NCBI GenBank assembly: GCA_944372525.1
Contig: CALVZL010000030.1
Coordinates: 1 to 41,040 of the forward strand
Length of the DNA stretch: 41,040 nt
Source: an uncultured Clostridia bacterium
GTDB lineage: Bacteria > Bacillota > Clostridia > Christensenellales > Borkfalkiaceae
Reading direction: 5' to 3'
In this document: one piece after another, positions 23,535-31,599 of the stretch
Layout of the letters: the number at the start of each line of letters is the position of its first letter
How positions within the stretch are numbered: position 1 is the stretch's first letter
The notes under the pieces: generated by a model
What the model was told of the DNA's origin: nothing
The model's database searches: none
What the model saw: only the letters and a program-made list of their open reading frames with translations
Program-made: the position numbers and the translations under genes

Positions 23535-24482
23535 TCAATAAAAGGTCGCGAGTTCTTGCTCGGGCGGATCGCAATATTCGATCTCCGTCGCCCTGAGAAC
23601 GGGACCTCTCTGCCCGTAAATTTTATGATAAGCAAGATCGATCCGCGCCGTCAGCTTGACCCAATCGCGCGTTCTCAGCGGAAGATTGGAAGCATGCAGA
23701 ACGACCACACCGCTGTAAGTGATGTCTGCTTCACAACAAGTCATGATATGTCTTCCGACAACGATCGTCCCCTCTTTCAGACGGCGGTCAACCGCAACAA
23801 GTCCTTTGAAACGCACGATTTTCCCGTTGTATTTTTCCATGTCCTCCATGAGATCGCGATAGAAAAAAGCATAATCTCGGTCTTCGATCTCAATAATCCG
23901 CGCATTGACGTCATAGGGCAGCGGATCCTCGATCTCGTCGTATTCTGCCTGCCCGTCCGGGTGTTCGTAGACGATCCCGGGGCGGCGAGACACCCCGCGC
24001 ACGATCTTATGAAACTCCTCTTTCTCATATGGTTCGTCGCGGAACCGATTGAATACAACCATATCCGCATATTGTATTTTATCAAATACAAGCTGCCGCA
24101 TGTTTTTATTATACGTCAGAAAGGTCGCGGAATCGAAAAAAGTCATTACCTGGGCGATCACCCATTCTTCAGGCATGGCGTCAAAAAGCTTTTGCAGCGC
24201 CTCCATGCCGTTGTATTCGACGACTACCCGCTCGACATCGTGCTTGCGCGTGAGGCGGACAAGATTCAAAGCGGTCAATTCCCCCTCCGCAACCGTCTCC
24301 ACCGCAAACTTTTTTACGGCAAAACGGGAGGGGGTATATTCTTCCTCTCCCTCTTCGCATACCAACAGAAGCGTCTTTTCCCCCGAATCAAACCGCTCGT
24401 CTTCAAAGGTCTCCTGAATAAATTTTGTTTTCCCCGATTCCAAAAATCCGAGAAACAGATATACGGGTATTTCCTTTCCCAT
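23535..24482 (-). CDS. P-loop GTPase (COG0523-like) fused to a YcgQ/TIGR03943-like domain
   Basis: 315-residue protein of unusual layout. The N-terminal part has a Walker A GFLESGKT (12-19) and resembles CobW/COG0523 metallochaperone GTPases, but it lacks the CxCC metal site, has VVVEYNGME where these have an E-P-S/T-G motif, and has FNRFRDEP instead of a canonical G4 NKxD. The C-terminal third (about 190-315) resembles the soluble OB-fold end of YcgQ-type proteins, with GRHIMTCCEADI and a final beta segment. YcgQ partners the permease YcgR, a family tied to metal homeostasis in Bacillus. The ATG at 24482 is preferred over a TTG at 24488 for spacing from AAGG. It is sandwiched between the His-rich GTPase (9 bases) and ktrB (12 bases). 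Confidence 0.75.
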   Translation of the reverse strand: MGKEIPVYLFLGFLESGKTKFIQETFEDERFDSGEKTLLLVCEEGEEEYTPSRFAVKKFAVETVAEGELTALNLVRLTRKHDVERVVVEYNGMEALQKLFDAMPEEWVIAQVMTFFDSATFLTYNKNMRQLVFDKIQYADMVVFNRFRDEPYEKEEFHKIVRGVSRRPGIVYEHPDGQAEYDEIEDPLPYDVNARIIEIEDRDYAFFYRDLMEDMEKYNGKIVRFKGLVAVDRRLKEGTIVVGRHIMTCCEADITYSGVVVLHASNLPLRTRDWVKLTARIDLAYHKIYGQRGPVLRATEIEYCDPPEQELATFY

Positions 24483-24491
24483 AAACAAGCC

Positions 24492-25658
24492 TTATTTTAC
24501 GCCAAAGAGTTCAGACAGCTTGGTCTCGTCCAAACCGCACCCGATCACACAGAGCCGTCCCGTCACATAGGGCGCCCCCGTGCGAAGATCGGTTTCTCCG
24601 GGCACATAATCGAAGTAGATCCATCCCTCTTTGCCGTCTACGATGCCCTTCGCCCGAAGGACTTGTCCGTATTCACCCGAATCAAGCGCCTCCAGTGCCG
24701 CGCGAAGATCTGCCGCATCATATTGCTTCGCCGTCTCCTTGCCCCAGGCGGTAAACACTTCGTCCGCATGGTGATGGTGATGGCAATGCCCTTCTTCTTC
24801 GCCGTGGTGATGGCAGTGTCCTTCTTCTTCGCCGTGGTGATGGCAGTGCGCTTCTTCTTCGCCGTGGTGATGGCAGTGCGCTTCTTCTTCGCCGTGGTGA
24901 TGGCAATGTCCTTCTTCTTCGCCGTGGTGATGGCAGTGCGCTTCTTCTTCGCCGTGGTGATGGCAGTGTCCTTCTTCTTCGCCGTGGTGATGGCAATGTC
25001 CTTCTTCTTCGCCGTGGTGATGGAGTTGTTCGGTCTCGTGTGTGAGCCGCATCAGTTCTTCGCGAAGCGTATCCTTTCTCTCCATTGCGGCAAGGAGCTC
25101 TTTCCCGGACAATTTTTCCCAGTCCGTCGTTACAATCGTTGCATTGCCGTTATGCTCCTTGAGCAGCGTTGCCGTTTCGGCAATTCGTTCTGCGGGAAGC
25201 GCGGTATGAGACAAAACGATACAGCTCGCATGTTCGACCTGATCGAGAAAAAATTCCCCGAAGTTTCTCAGGTACATCTTGCATTTTTTCGCATCAACGA
25301 CCGTACAAAATGCGTTCAGTTCGGCGTTCGGCACTGCAGCCCGCTGAACGGCGCGGATGACGTCGGACAGCTTTCCGACGCCGGAAGGTTCGATGACAAT
25401 CCGATCGGGAGAAAACCTGCCTGCGACTTCCCGAAGCGCCTTGGCAAAATCGCCCACGAGAGAACAGCAGATGCAACCGGAGTTCATTTCCGTGATTTCA
25501 ACACCCGATTCCCGCAAAAATCCGCCGTCGACGCCGATCTCCCCGAATTCGTTTTCGATCAGAACGATCTTTTCTCCGCCGTATGCCTCACGGATCAGTT
25601 TTTTAATGAGCGTTGTCTTTCCTGCGCCCAAAAAACCGGAAAAAATATCAATTTTCAT
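24492..25658 (-). CDS. CobW/COG0523-family metallochaperone GTPase with His/Cys repeat region
   Basis: G3E-family GTPase expected to bind and deliver a transition metal, most often zinc. Of 388 residues, the N-terminal GTPase domain shows Walker A GFLGAGKT (8-15), the metal-binding C-I-C-C at 62-65, and IEPSGVGK (89-96). The G4 position reads VLSHTAL instead of the usual NKxD. Residues about 212-297 consist of eight copies of the decapeptide HHHGEEE(G/A)HC followed by five more His; together they hold 37 His and 8 Cys. The C-terminal CobW_C domain covers about 300-388. ATG at 25658 behind AAGAGG. First gene of the apparent operon ending at 20296. No Zur-type palindrome was recognised upstream. 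Confidence 0.92.
   Translation of the reverse strand: MKIDIFSGFLGAGKTTLIKKLIREAYGGEKIVLIENEFGEIGVDGGFLRESGVEITEMNSGCICCSLVGDFAKALREVAGRFSPDRIVIEPSGVGKLSDVIRAVQRAAVPNAELNAFCTVVDAKKCKMYLRNFGEFFLDQVEHASCIVLSHTALPAERIAETATLLKEHNGNATIVTTDWEKLSGKELLAAMERKDTLREELMRLTHETEQLHHHGEEEGHCHHHGEEEGHCHHHGEEEAHCHHHGEEEGHCHHHGEEEAHCHHHGEEEAHCHHHGEEEGHCHHHGEEEGHCHHHHHADEVFTAWGKETAKQYDAADLRAALEALDSGEYGQVLRAKGIVDGKEGWIYFDYVPGETDLRTGAPYVTGRLCVIGCGLDETKLSELFGVK
24781..25020 (-). repeat. Eight in-frame 30-bp tandem repeats (His/Cys decapeptide)
   Basis: Eight direct copies of a 30-bp unit fill exactly 240 bases inside the CobW-like gene. Copies differ only at a codon for Gly or Ala and at synonymous third positions. 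As 30 is a multiple of three, copy-number changes keep the frame. The repeats contain no stop in any frame, which produces spurious repetitive ORFs on both strands. Confidence 0.97.
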
Positions 25659-25712
25659 AGATTGCCTCTTTCAGGTTTGGTTTCGCAATGAATATACCCG
25701 CCGAAGCGGAAA

Positions 25713-26939
25713 TTAAAACGCCCAGTTTCCGTTGCGGAATATGGGAATCCGCTCTCCCCGTGCCGTCACGCCCGTGATCTCAAGATCCGCCGCGCCGATC
25801 ATAAAATCGACGTGAATGAGGCTGTCGTTGATCCCCGCCTCGCGGAGCTGCTCTTTGGTCATGGTCTCATATCCGTCGACACAATTGGTAAATCCTCTGC
25901 CGAGCGCAAGATGGCAACTCGCGTTTTCGTCGAAGAGCGTGTTGTAGAACAGGATCCCGGCGTTGTTGATGGGCGAATCATAGGCGATGAGCGCACATTC
26001 TCCCAACATTTTAGCCCCTTCATCCATCGAGATCATCTTTTCGAGAAGCGACTGATTTTTTGCCGCCTGCACTTCAACGACCTTCCCTCCTTCGAACCGA
26101 ACGGTAAAATCTTCAATCAGCTCTCCCTGATAGGAGAGCGGTTTCACGGAGCGGACAACGCCCTCCGCCTCCCCTGCTTTGGGGGAGATGAATATCTCTT
26201 CCGTCGGAATGTTCGGGTTGAAATACCTGCCGCTCATCGTCTCCTCGCCGCCGCCCATGAAACGGGACCCGGGAATGAGCCCGACCTTGAAATCCGTCCC
26301 GTTCTGCGACTTGTACTCCAGGGAGCAAAGCCCGAGACGGTTGAGATAATCGCAGCGCACGCCGATCTCATCGTTATGGCGCGCCCAGTCCCGCACGGGA
26401 TCGGCGCCGTCCGCCCGCGAGGCGACGAGAATCGCATCCCACAGTTTTTCCACGGCCGCATTCACCATAAGCTCCGGGAAAACTTTTTTCGCCCAGGCTT
26501 TTCCCGGCACCGCCGCGATACACCACTGATATTTGTTTTCCATCTCGTCCCGATAGCTCTTGATCGCCTTCGTGCGCGCGCTCCGCACGGCGGTAAACTT
26601 TTCCTGATCGATGCCGCTGAGTCCGTCGGGGTCCTCCGATTCCAGATAGAGCATCGCGGGCAACTCCTTGACTTTGTGCGCCCACTTTTCCAGCTCCCAC
26701 TTCGCCGTCTGAGAGAGCATCCCCGTATCGGCATATTTATAGTGATACTTCATCAGCGGCTGATGAGAAAATTCTACGGTGACCTTCCCCGCACCGGCGC
26801 GATAAAGCTCCTCCGTGACCATCTCGACAAACTCCGGCTGATCCAGCCCCGCCTGCACGATCACCCACTGTCCTTTTTTTACGTTCAGGCCGACTTTTGC
26901 GAGCAGTTTCGCATAGCGGCGCATCTGAAGTTTATTCAT
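25713..26939 (-). CDS. M29-family aminopeptidase
   Basis: Cytoplasmic dimetal aminopeptidase (AmpS/thermophilic aminopeptidase family) that removes N-terminal residues from peptides. The 408-residue length matches the family. Seen: MRRYAKLLAKVGLNVKKGQ at the N-terminus, TEEIFISPKAGEAEG, in which an acidic metal ligand is expected, LGECALIAYDSPI with another Glu, and HLALGRGF with a His ligand, plus IHVDFMIGAADLEITG near the end. The start is the ATG at 26939 with GGAGAACGA upstream; frames from 27050 would begin before the predicted promoter. Single-gene unit with a strong promoter; whether transcription continues into the GTPase operon 54 bases downstream is unclear, since only a small CCGC-TTC-GCGG hairpin lies between. 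Confidence 0.92.
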   Translation of the reverse strand: MNKLQMRRYAKLLAKVGLNVKKGQWVIVQAGLDQPEFVEMVTEELYRAGAGKVTVEFSHQPLMKYHYKYADTGMLSQTAKWELEKWAHKVKELPAMLYLESEDPDGLSGIDQEKFTAVRSARTKAIKSYRDEMENKYQWCIAAVPGKAWAKKVFPELMVNAAVEKLWDAILVASRADGADPVRDWARHNDEIGVRCDYLNRLGLCSLEYKSQNGTDFKVGLIPGSRFMGGGEETMSGRYFNPNIPTEEIFISPKAGEAEGVVRSVKPLSYQGELIEDFTVRFEGGKVVEVQAAKNQSLLEKMISMDEGAKMLGECALIAYDSPINNAGILFYNTLFDENASCHLALGRGFTNCVDGYETMTKEQLREAGINDSLIHVDFMIGAADLEITGVTARGERIPIFRNGNWAF

Positions 26940-26982
26940 TTCGTTCTCCGTCTCGTCCGCATCTGTGCGAACTTTTTTTCTA

Positions 26983-27011
26983 ATTATACTATGGTTTTTT
27001 CCGTTCGTCAA
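26983..27011 (-). promoter_or_regulatory. Promoter of the M29 aminopeptidase gene
   Basis: TTGACG (complement of 27006-27011), 17 bp, TATAAT (26983-26988). Near-ideal. It may also drive the GTPase-ktr operon downstream, for which no separate good promoter was found. Confidence 0.83.
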
Positions 27012-27065
27012 ATCTTTTGCCAAACAATCTCTGATGTGCAGCCGAATCACAGATTTTTTTCTCTG

Positions 27066-27587
27066 CTATGTCAGATATAATACTATGCTATTTGAGGAAA
27101 GGCTCTTTTTCACGTCGATCACGCGCTGATTAGAAGACCCGCGAAAGCGAAGACGGATGTCTTTTTTCGCCTCTACAAACCTTCCGTCCACAAGGACGTC
27201 GAGCAGCGAGATCATCTCCCTCGTCACCTCGGTAGAGGCGTGCTCCTCCGCGATACCCCCTCCCGAATAGGTATATCCCGTGTAGCACCAGATGTTCTTC
27301 TGCGGAAATCGCTCCCTTACCCGCTTCAAAAAGGGAACCAGCGCCCGCTGATTTTCCGGTTCAAAGGGATCGCCGCCGAGCAAAGTGAGACCCGCAATAT
27401 AGTCGGGAGCAAGCGCATGCAACACCTCATCCTGCGCCGCCTCGCCGAAGGGCTTCCCATAGGAGAAATCCCAGGCGATCTGATTAAAGCACCCGGGACA
27501 ATGACGGCGGCAACCGGAAACAAAGAGGGAGACTCTCACTCCCTCTCCGTTTGCAATATCCGTTTTTTTCAATTCTGCGTAATTCAT
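27066..27587 (-). CDS. nrdG: Anaerobic ribonucleotide reductase activating protein (radical SAM)
   Basis: Radical SAM enzyme that uses a 4Fe-4S cluster and SAM to generate the glycyl radical on NrdD. The cluster motif CxxxCxxC is at Cys26, Cys30 and Cys33 (CRRHCPGC), and LTLLGGDPFEPEN carries the GGEP-like SAM-binding motif. The 173-residue length is typical (about 155-175). Its ATG overlaps the stop of nrdD (TAATG), and the frame further upstream lies wholly inside nrdD, so the ATG at 27587 is the start. Translation is coupled to nrdD. Confidence 0.96.
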   Translation of the reverse strand: MNYAELKKTDIANGEGVRVSLFVSGCRRHCPGCFNQIAWDFSYGKPFGEAAQDEVLHALAPDYIAGLTLLGGDPFEPENQRALVPFLKRVRERFPQKNIWCYTGYTYSGGGIAEEHASTEVTREMISLLDVLVDGRFVEAKKDIRLRFRGSSNQRVIDVKKSLSSNSIVLYLT

Positions 27588-29758
27588 TACAGATGCAACA
27601 CCCTGTCCTTGATTTCCTGCGTTCTGCCCTGATTCCAAAACTGCGTTCCGATATAACCGCAGGTTCTTCTGGCAACGTTCATCTTGGTCTGATCCCGATT
27701 GTGGCAATGCGGGCATTCCCAAAGCAATTTTCCGTCCTCTTCGACGATGCGGATCTCGCCGTCGTAGCCGCAGACCTGACAGTAGTCGCTCTTGGTGTTC
27801 AGCTCGGCATACATGATGTTGTCGTAAATATACTCGATCACCGCAAGGACCGCGGGGATGTTGTCCTGCATGTTCGGCACTTCCACATAGGAGATCGCGC
27901 CGCCGGGAGAGAGCTGCTGAAATTCACTCTCGAATTTCAGCTTTGTAAAGGCGTCGATGGGCTCCGTGACGTGCACGTGGTAGCTGTTGGTGATATAATT
28001 TTTGTCGGTCACTCCTTCGATCACGCCGAAGCGCTGCTGCAGGCACTTGGCAAACTTATACGTCGTGCTTTCCAGCGGCGTCCCGTAGAGCGAAAAGTCG
28101 ATGCGCTCCTTTGCTTTCCACTCCTTGCATTTATCGTTCATGTGCTGCATCACGGAGAGCGCAAACGGCTTCGCGCTCTCGTCGGTATGCGATTTTCCCG
28201 TCATATAGCGCACGCACTCATACAGCCCCGCATAGCCGAGAGAAATGGTGGAATATCCGCCGTAGAGCAGCTTGTCGATCGTCTCCCCTTTCTTCAGACG
28301 CGCCAGCGCGCCGTACTGCCAGAGAATGGGCGCCACGTCGGAAAGCGTCCCCTTGAGACGGTTATGGCGATACATCAGCGCACGATAGCACAGATCGAGC
28401 CGCTCGTCGAAAATCTTCCAGAATTTCTCTTCGTCGCCGCCCGAAGAGAGCGCAACGTCCACAAGATTGATCGTGACCACGCCCTGATTGAATCTTCCGT
28501 AATACTTGGGGTTTCCGTTTTCGTCGACATACGGCGTGAGGAAACTCCTGCAGCCCATGCAGGTATAACAATGTCCCTCCCCGTTCTTATCGATCTTGTA
28601 CTCAAGCATCTTCTTCTCGGAAATATAATCGGGCACCATGCGCTTCGCCGTGCACTTTGCCGAGAGCTCCGTCAAATACCAATAACGGCTCCCCTTGCGC
28701 ACGTTGTCCTCTTCCAACACGTAGATGAGCTTGGGAAACGCCGGCGTGACCCACACGCCCGACTCGTTTTTCACCCCCTGAATGCGCTGATTGAGCGTCT
28801 CCTCGATGATGAGCGCGAGATCTGCGCGCTCCCGCTCGTTGCGCGCTTCCCCGAGGTACATGAATACCGTCACGAAGGGCGCCTGTCCGTTGGTCGTCAG
28901 CAGCGTGACGACCTGATACTGAATGGTCTGGATCCCCTTGCGGATCTCTTCGCGCAGCCGCTTCTCGGCGATTTTCGCGATCACTTCTTCGTCGTCGACC
29001 CCCACCTGCGCCAGCTCGTCCGCCACTTCACGACGGATCTTCTGACGGCTGACGTCGACGAACGGCGCAAGATGCGTGAGCGAAATGCTCTGTCCTCCGT
29101 ACTGATTGGAGGCGACCTGCGCGATGATCTGCGTCGCGATATTGCACGCAGTGGAAAAAGAATGCGGTTTTTCGATGAACGTTCCCGAAATGACCGTTCC
29201 GTTCTGAAGCATATCCTCCAAATTCACAAGGTCGCAGTTGTGCATATGCTGCGCAAAATAATCGGCGTCGTGGAAATGAATCAGGCCTTCGTCGTGCGCT
29301 TTCACGATGTCGGGAGGAAGAAGAATGCGGCGCGTCAGATCCTTGCTGACCTCTCCCGCCATATAGTCGCGCTGCACCGAATTGACCGTAGGATTCTTGT
29401 TGGAATTCTCCTGCTTCACTTCTTCGTTGTTGCACTCGATCAAGGTGAGAATCTGCGCATCCGTCGTGTTCGATCTGCGGACCAAAGCGCGGGTATAGCG
29501 GTAAGTGATATACTTCCGCGCAACGGCAAACGCTTTCTGATCCATGATCTGATTCTCTACGAAATCCTGAATTTCCTCGACGCTCACCGCGCGATTGAGG
29601 TCGCCCGCAAGATCTGTAACCTTATTCGCAATGAGCACAATCTGTTCTTCGGAAAGGCGGTTCCCTTCGCTGACCTCGTTGTTCGCTTTGCGGATCGCGT
29701 TCAGGATCTTATTGATATCGAAAGATACTTCCGTGCCGTTCCGTTTGATAATTTTCAT
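27587..29758 (-). CDS. nrdD: Anaerobic (class III) ribonucleoside-triphosphate reductase
   Basis: Oxygen-sensitive glycyl radical enzyme that reduces NTPs to dNTPs in strict or facultative anaerobes. The 723-residue protein has an N-terminal ATP-cone (about 1-95, MKIIKRNGTEVSFD) for allosteric control of overall activity, the catalytic barrel, a C-terminal zinc site with CQVCG and CPHC, and the glycyl radical motif RTCGYIG with Gly701 near the end. Two NrdR-like boxes and a near-perfect promoter lie upstream. In an operon with nrdG. Confidence 0.97.
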   Translation of the reverse strand: MKIIKRNGTEVSFDINKILNAIRKANNEVSEGNRLSEEQIVLIANKVTDLAGDLNRAVSVEEIQDFVENQIMDQKAFAVARKYITYRYTRALVRRSNTTDAQILTLIECNNEEVKQENSNKNPTVNSVQRDYMAGEVSKDLTRRILLPPDIVKAHDEGLIHFHDADYFAQHMHNCDLVNLEDMLQNGTVISGTFIEKPHSFSTACNIATQIIAQVASNQYGGQSISLTHLAPFVDVSRQKIRREVADELAQVGVDDEEVIAKIAEKRLREEIRKGIQTIQYQVVTLLTTNGQAPFVTVFMYLGEARNERERADLALIIEETLNQRIQGVKNESGVWVTPAFPKLIYVLEEDNVRKGSRYWYLTELSAKCTAKRMVPDYISEKKMLEYKIDKNGEGHCYTCMGCRSFLTPYVDENGNPKYYGRFNQGVVTINLVDVALSSGGDEEKFWKIFDERLDLCYRALMYRHNRLKGTLSDVAPILWQYGALARLKKGETIDKLLYGGYSTISLGYAGLYECVRYMTGKSHTDESAKPFALSVMQHMNDKCKEWKAKERIDFSLYGTPLESTTYKFAKCLQQRFGVIEGVTDKNYITNSYHVHVTEPIDAFTKLKFESEFQQLSPGGAISYVEVPNMQDNIPAVLAVIEYIYDNIMYAELNTKSDYCQVCGYDGEIRIVEEDGKLLWECPHCHNRDQTKMNVARRTCGYIGTQFWNQGRTQEIKDRVLHL

Positions 29759-29813
29759 GCCTCATTCCTCCTCAATCATAAAAAAACAGACGCCCCGAAA
29801 CGGGAACGCCTTT

Positions 29814-29842
29814 ACTATACACCAAAAGAAAGATTCTGTCAA
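29814..29842 (-). promoter_or_regulatory. Promoter of nrdDG
   Basis: TTGACA (complement of 29837-29842), 17 bp, TATAGT (29814-29819), one mismatch from consensus, about 50 bases before the nrdD ATG. The proximal NrdR-like box begins six bases upstream of the -35. Confidence 0.85.
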
Positions 29843-29848
29843 GTGTTT

Positions 29849-29864
29849 CCACAAGATTTAGGGA
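29849..29864. promoter_or_regulatory. NrdR-like box, promoter-proximal
   Basis: Matches 11 of 16 positions of the NrdR consensus ACACWATATATWGTGT. Weak by itself, but it starts exactly 32 bp from the better distal box, matching the three-turn spacing of paired NrdR sites. NrdR represses ribonucleotide reductase genes when (d)ATP is high. Confidence 0.5.
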
Positions 29865-29880
29865 TAATTTTTTTATAGAA

Positions 29881-29896
29881 CCACTATATCTTGTAT
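29881..29896. promoter_or_regulatory. NrdR-like box, distal
   Basis: CCACTATATCTTGTAT matches 13 of 16 positions of the NrdR box consensus. It pairs with the box at 29849 at 32-bp spacing and lies upstream of the nrdDG -35 element. Confidence 0.6.
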
Positions 29897-29921
29897 GTTT
29901 TAAAAAATTGTCCGATTTCTC

Positions 29922-30587
29922 TCAGACAAGGCTCGTCCCGTTGATCACCAGCGAGAAATGGCAGCCCAAAAATTCGGCGGCACGGCGGCAGAGCTGCATT
30001 CTGCCGAAATAAATCTCAAAATAATCCATGACCGAGCAGATCTCGGTATCGATTTCGATATTCAGCGTGATCGTCCCCGCATTTTTGTCGACGGTGAGAT
30101 AAGAACGCTCCGCCGCAAGATTGACCCGATCGTGAATATTGGCACTCATCACGTTGTCGATCGGCTTTTTGACACGGCTCTTGTGCACGTCTGCCTTGTC
30201 CGCGATGATGAGCGCGGCGGAAATATCCGAGACCGGAATTCCGAAATGTTCGTCGTGATTTCCGATCGCCGCCATAATCTCCGCGGCGTCCTCCTCATCC
30301 ATCCCCAATCGGGTCAGGATCCGATAGGCAATGATCGCTCCGCTGAAAGCATGGTCCTGGCGATTGATGCAATTTCCGATGTCGTGCAAATAACCCGCGA
30401 TCTCCGCCAGCCGAATACGGTTTTCCTCTCTGTCAAGAGCGCGCAAAATATCGCCGGACCACTTGCTCACGATCCCGGAATGCCGGCGGGAATGTTCGGT
30501 GAATCCGAGCGCTTCGATCGAGCGCTCCGACACCGCCATGATCGCCTGTACTTCCCGATCGTTTTTCAAAACATTGAGATCGAGCAT
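29922..30587 (-). CDS. HD-domain phosphohydrolase
   Basis: 221-residue HD-superfamily protein; such proteins hydrolyse nucleotides, cyclic dinucleotides or (p)ppGpp, but the substrate is not evident. The metal-binding pattern is readable: a first His in FTEHSRRHS, the HD pair in YLHDIGN, His in IGNHDEHFG and Asp in IADKADVHKSR. The C-terminal third is a predicted alpha/beta domain of unknown role. It starts 3 bases after the stop of the PfkB-family kinase gene and lacks a strong RBS of its own, so it is likely translated by coupling. No output or sensor domain is fused to it. Confidence 0.8.
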   Translation of the reverse strand: MLDLNVLKNDREVQAIMAVSERSIEALGFTEHSRRHSGIVSKWSGDILRALDREENRIRLAEIAGYLHDIGNCINRQDHAFSGAIIAYRILTRLGMDEEDAAEIMAAIGNHDEHFGIPVSDISAALIIADKADVHKSRVKKPIDNVMSANIHDRVNLAAERSYLTVDKNAGTITLNIEIDTEICSVMDYFEIYFGRMQLCRRAAEFLGCHFSLVINGTSLV

Positions 30588-30590
30588 CGC

Positions 30591-31514
30591 TTAAAATTCC
30601 GTAATGATCAGGCTGTTGCTGATCTCCTCATATTTATTTTTCAAAAAAGACACCGTTCCGAACGTCGTGACGGTCGCCGTGCCCGCCGCAACGCCCGCCC
30701 GCAGAATGTCGGGAAGATCGGCCCCTTCTTTGAGCTTGACCGCCGCCGCGGCGACCATTCCGTCCCCCGCGCCGACAGTGGAATTGACCGCCACGTTGAT
30801 GCTCTTGCAATAGTAATTCTTGGTGCCGTTCGTAATGACCGCACCGTCTTTTCCGAGCGAAAGCAGAACAATGCGCGCGCCGCGGTCCAACAGTTCCCGA
30901 CAGCCGCTGAGCATATCCTCTTTATCATGGAATTCTCTGCCCAACGTCTCCTGCATTTCTTCCAGATTCGGCTTCACAAGGTCGACACCCGCCTCGAGCG
31001 CGGCAAACAGTTTTCCGCCCTCCGTATCCGCAATCTTCAGAGAATGACTGTCCACCGCACGGAAAAGATCCCGATAATAGCCCGCCTCCACTCCGCGCGG
31101 AAGACCGCCGGAGATGACGGTCACGTCCGAACGGGAAGAGAGATTGCGGATCATCTGCAACAGCTCGACCAACTTTTCTCCGCCCACCTGTTCGCCGATG
31201 TCGTTGATCTCGGTGAGCATGGATTTTTTATCGATGCACTTGTAATTTTCTCTTACTCTGCCGCTGTTCCAGACAAAGGCAAAGGGAACGCTTTCTCTGT
31301 CGAGCGTCCGCTCGAACATCGCGCCGTTTTCATTGTACATAAATCCCGTTGCATAAGCCTGCTCGCCCAGTCTCGACACGCCGATCGCCACATTGATCGC
31401 CTTTCCCGTGAAGGAAAGCGTCCTGTTCTTGACGACATTGACTTTTCCGACATTCAGCGAGTCCAGCTCAATCGTCACGTCGATACTCGGACTCATACAT
31501 ACAGTTAAAATCAT
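30591..31514 (-). CDS. 1-phosphofructokinase/tagatose-6-phosphate kinase-type sugar kinase (PfkB family)
   Basis: ATP-dependent kinase of the FruK/LacC branch of the ribokinase superfamily, which phosphorylates fructose-1-phosphate or tagatose-6-phosphate. The 307-residue protein begins with ILTVCMSPSIDVTIELD (the branch normally reads TLNPAIDxT), has the GLPRGVEAGYY segment of the substrate site, and near the C-terminus GAGDGMVAA, where the Asp is the catalytic base and the Gly residues form the anion hole. No PTS transporter is adjacent, so the true substrate remains open. ATG at 31514 behind AGGGGAG. Operon with the HD-domain gene. Confidence 0.88.
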   Translation of the reverse strand: MILTVCMSPSIDVTIELDSLNVGKVNVVKNRTLSFTGKAINVAIGVSRLGEQAYATGFMYNENGAMFERTLDRESVPFAFVWNSGRVRENYKCIDKKSMLTEINDIGEQVGGEKLVELLQMIRNLSSRSDVTVISGGLPRGVEAGYYRDLFRAVDSHSLKIADTEGGKLFAALEAGVDLVKPNLEEMQETLGREFHDKEDMLSGCRELLDRGARIVLLSLGKDGAVITNGTKNYYCKSINVAVNSTVGAGDGMVAAAAVKLKEGADLPDILRAGVAAGTATVTTFGTVSFLKNKYEEISNSLIITEF

Positions 31515-31599
31515 TTCTGTCTCCCCTCTGCCGAAAGTATCCTTTCACTCTCGCACACTGCACCGAAAAGCGTCTTGATTCCGCCGAATCTGACAATAC

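Noticed and set aside
24718..24996. Minus-strand frame encoding repeated PSPRRRR units
   Set aside because: It is an out-of-frame reading of the 30-bp repeats of the CobW-like gene.
24781..25020. CRISPR-like array of 30-bp repeats
   Set aside because: The copies are contiguous with no spacers and form an in-frame part of a recognised gene.
22767..25691. Plus-strand open frame of 974 codons with a repetitive FFFAVVMA segment
   Set aside because: It is antisense to ktrB and both GTPase genes; the repetitive part is the 30-bp His/Cys repeat read backwards.
25659..25712. Zur operator upstream of the CobW-like gene
   Set aside because: No AT-rich palindrome resembling the Bacillus Zur box is present in the 54-base gap.
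27030..27064. Terminator hairpin after nrdG
   Set aside because: The stem has a central mismatch and is not followed by a clear U tract; I do not list it as a terminator.
27551..29878. Plus-strand open frame of 775 codons
   Set aside because: Antisense shadow of nrdD; it also runs through the nrdDG promoter.
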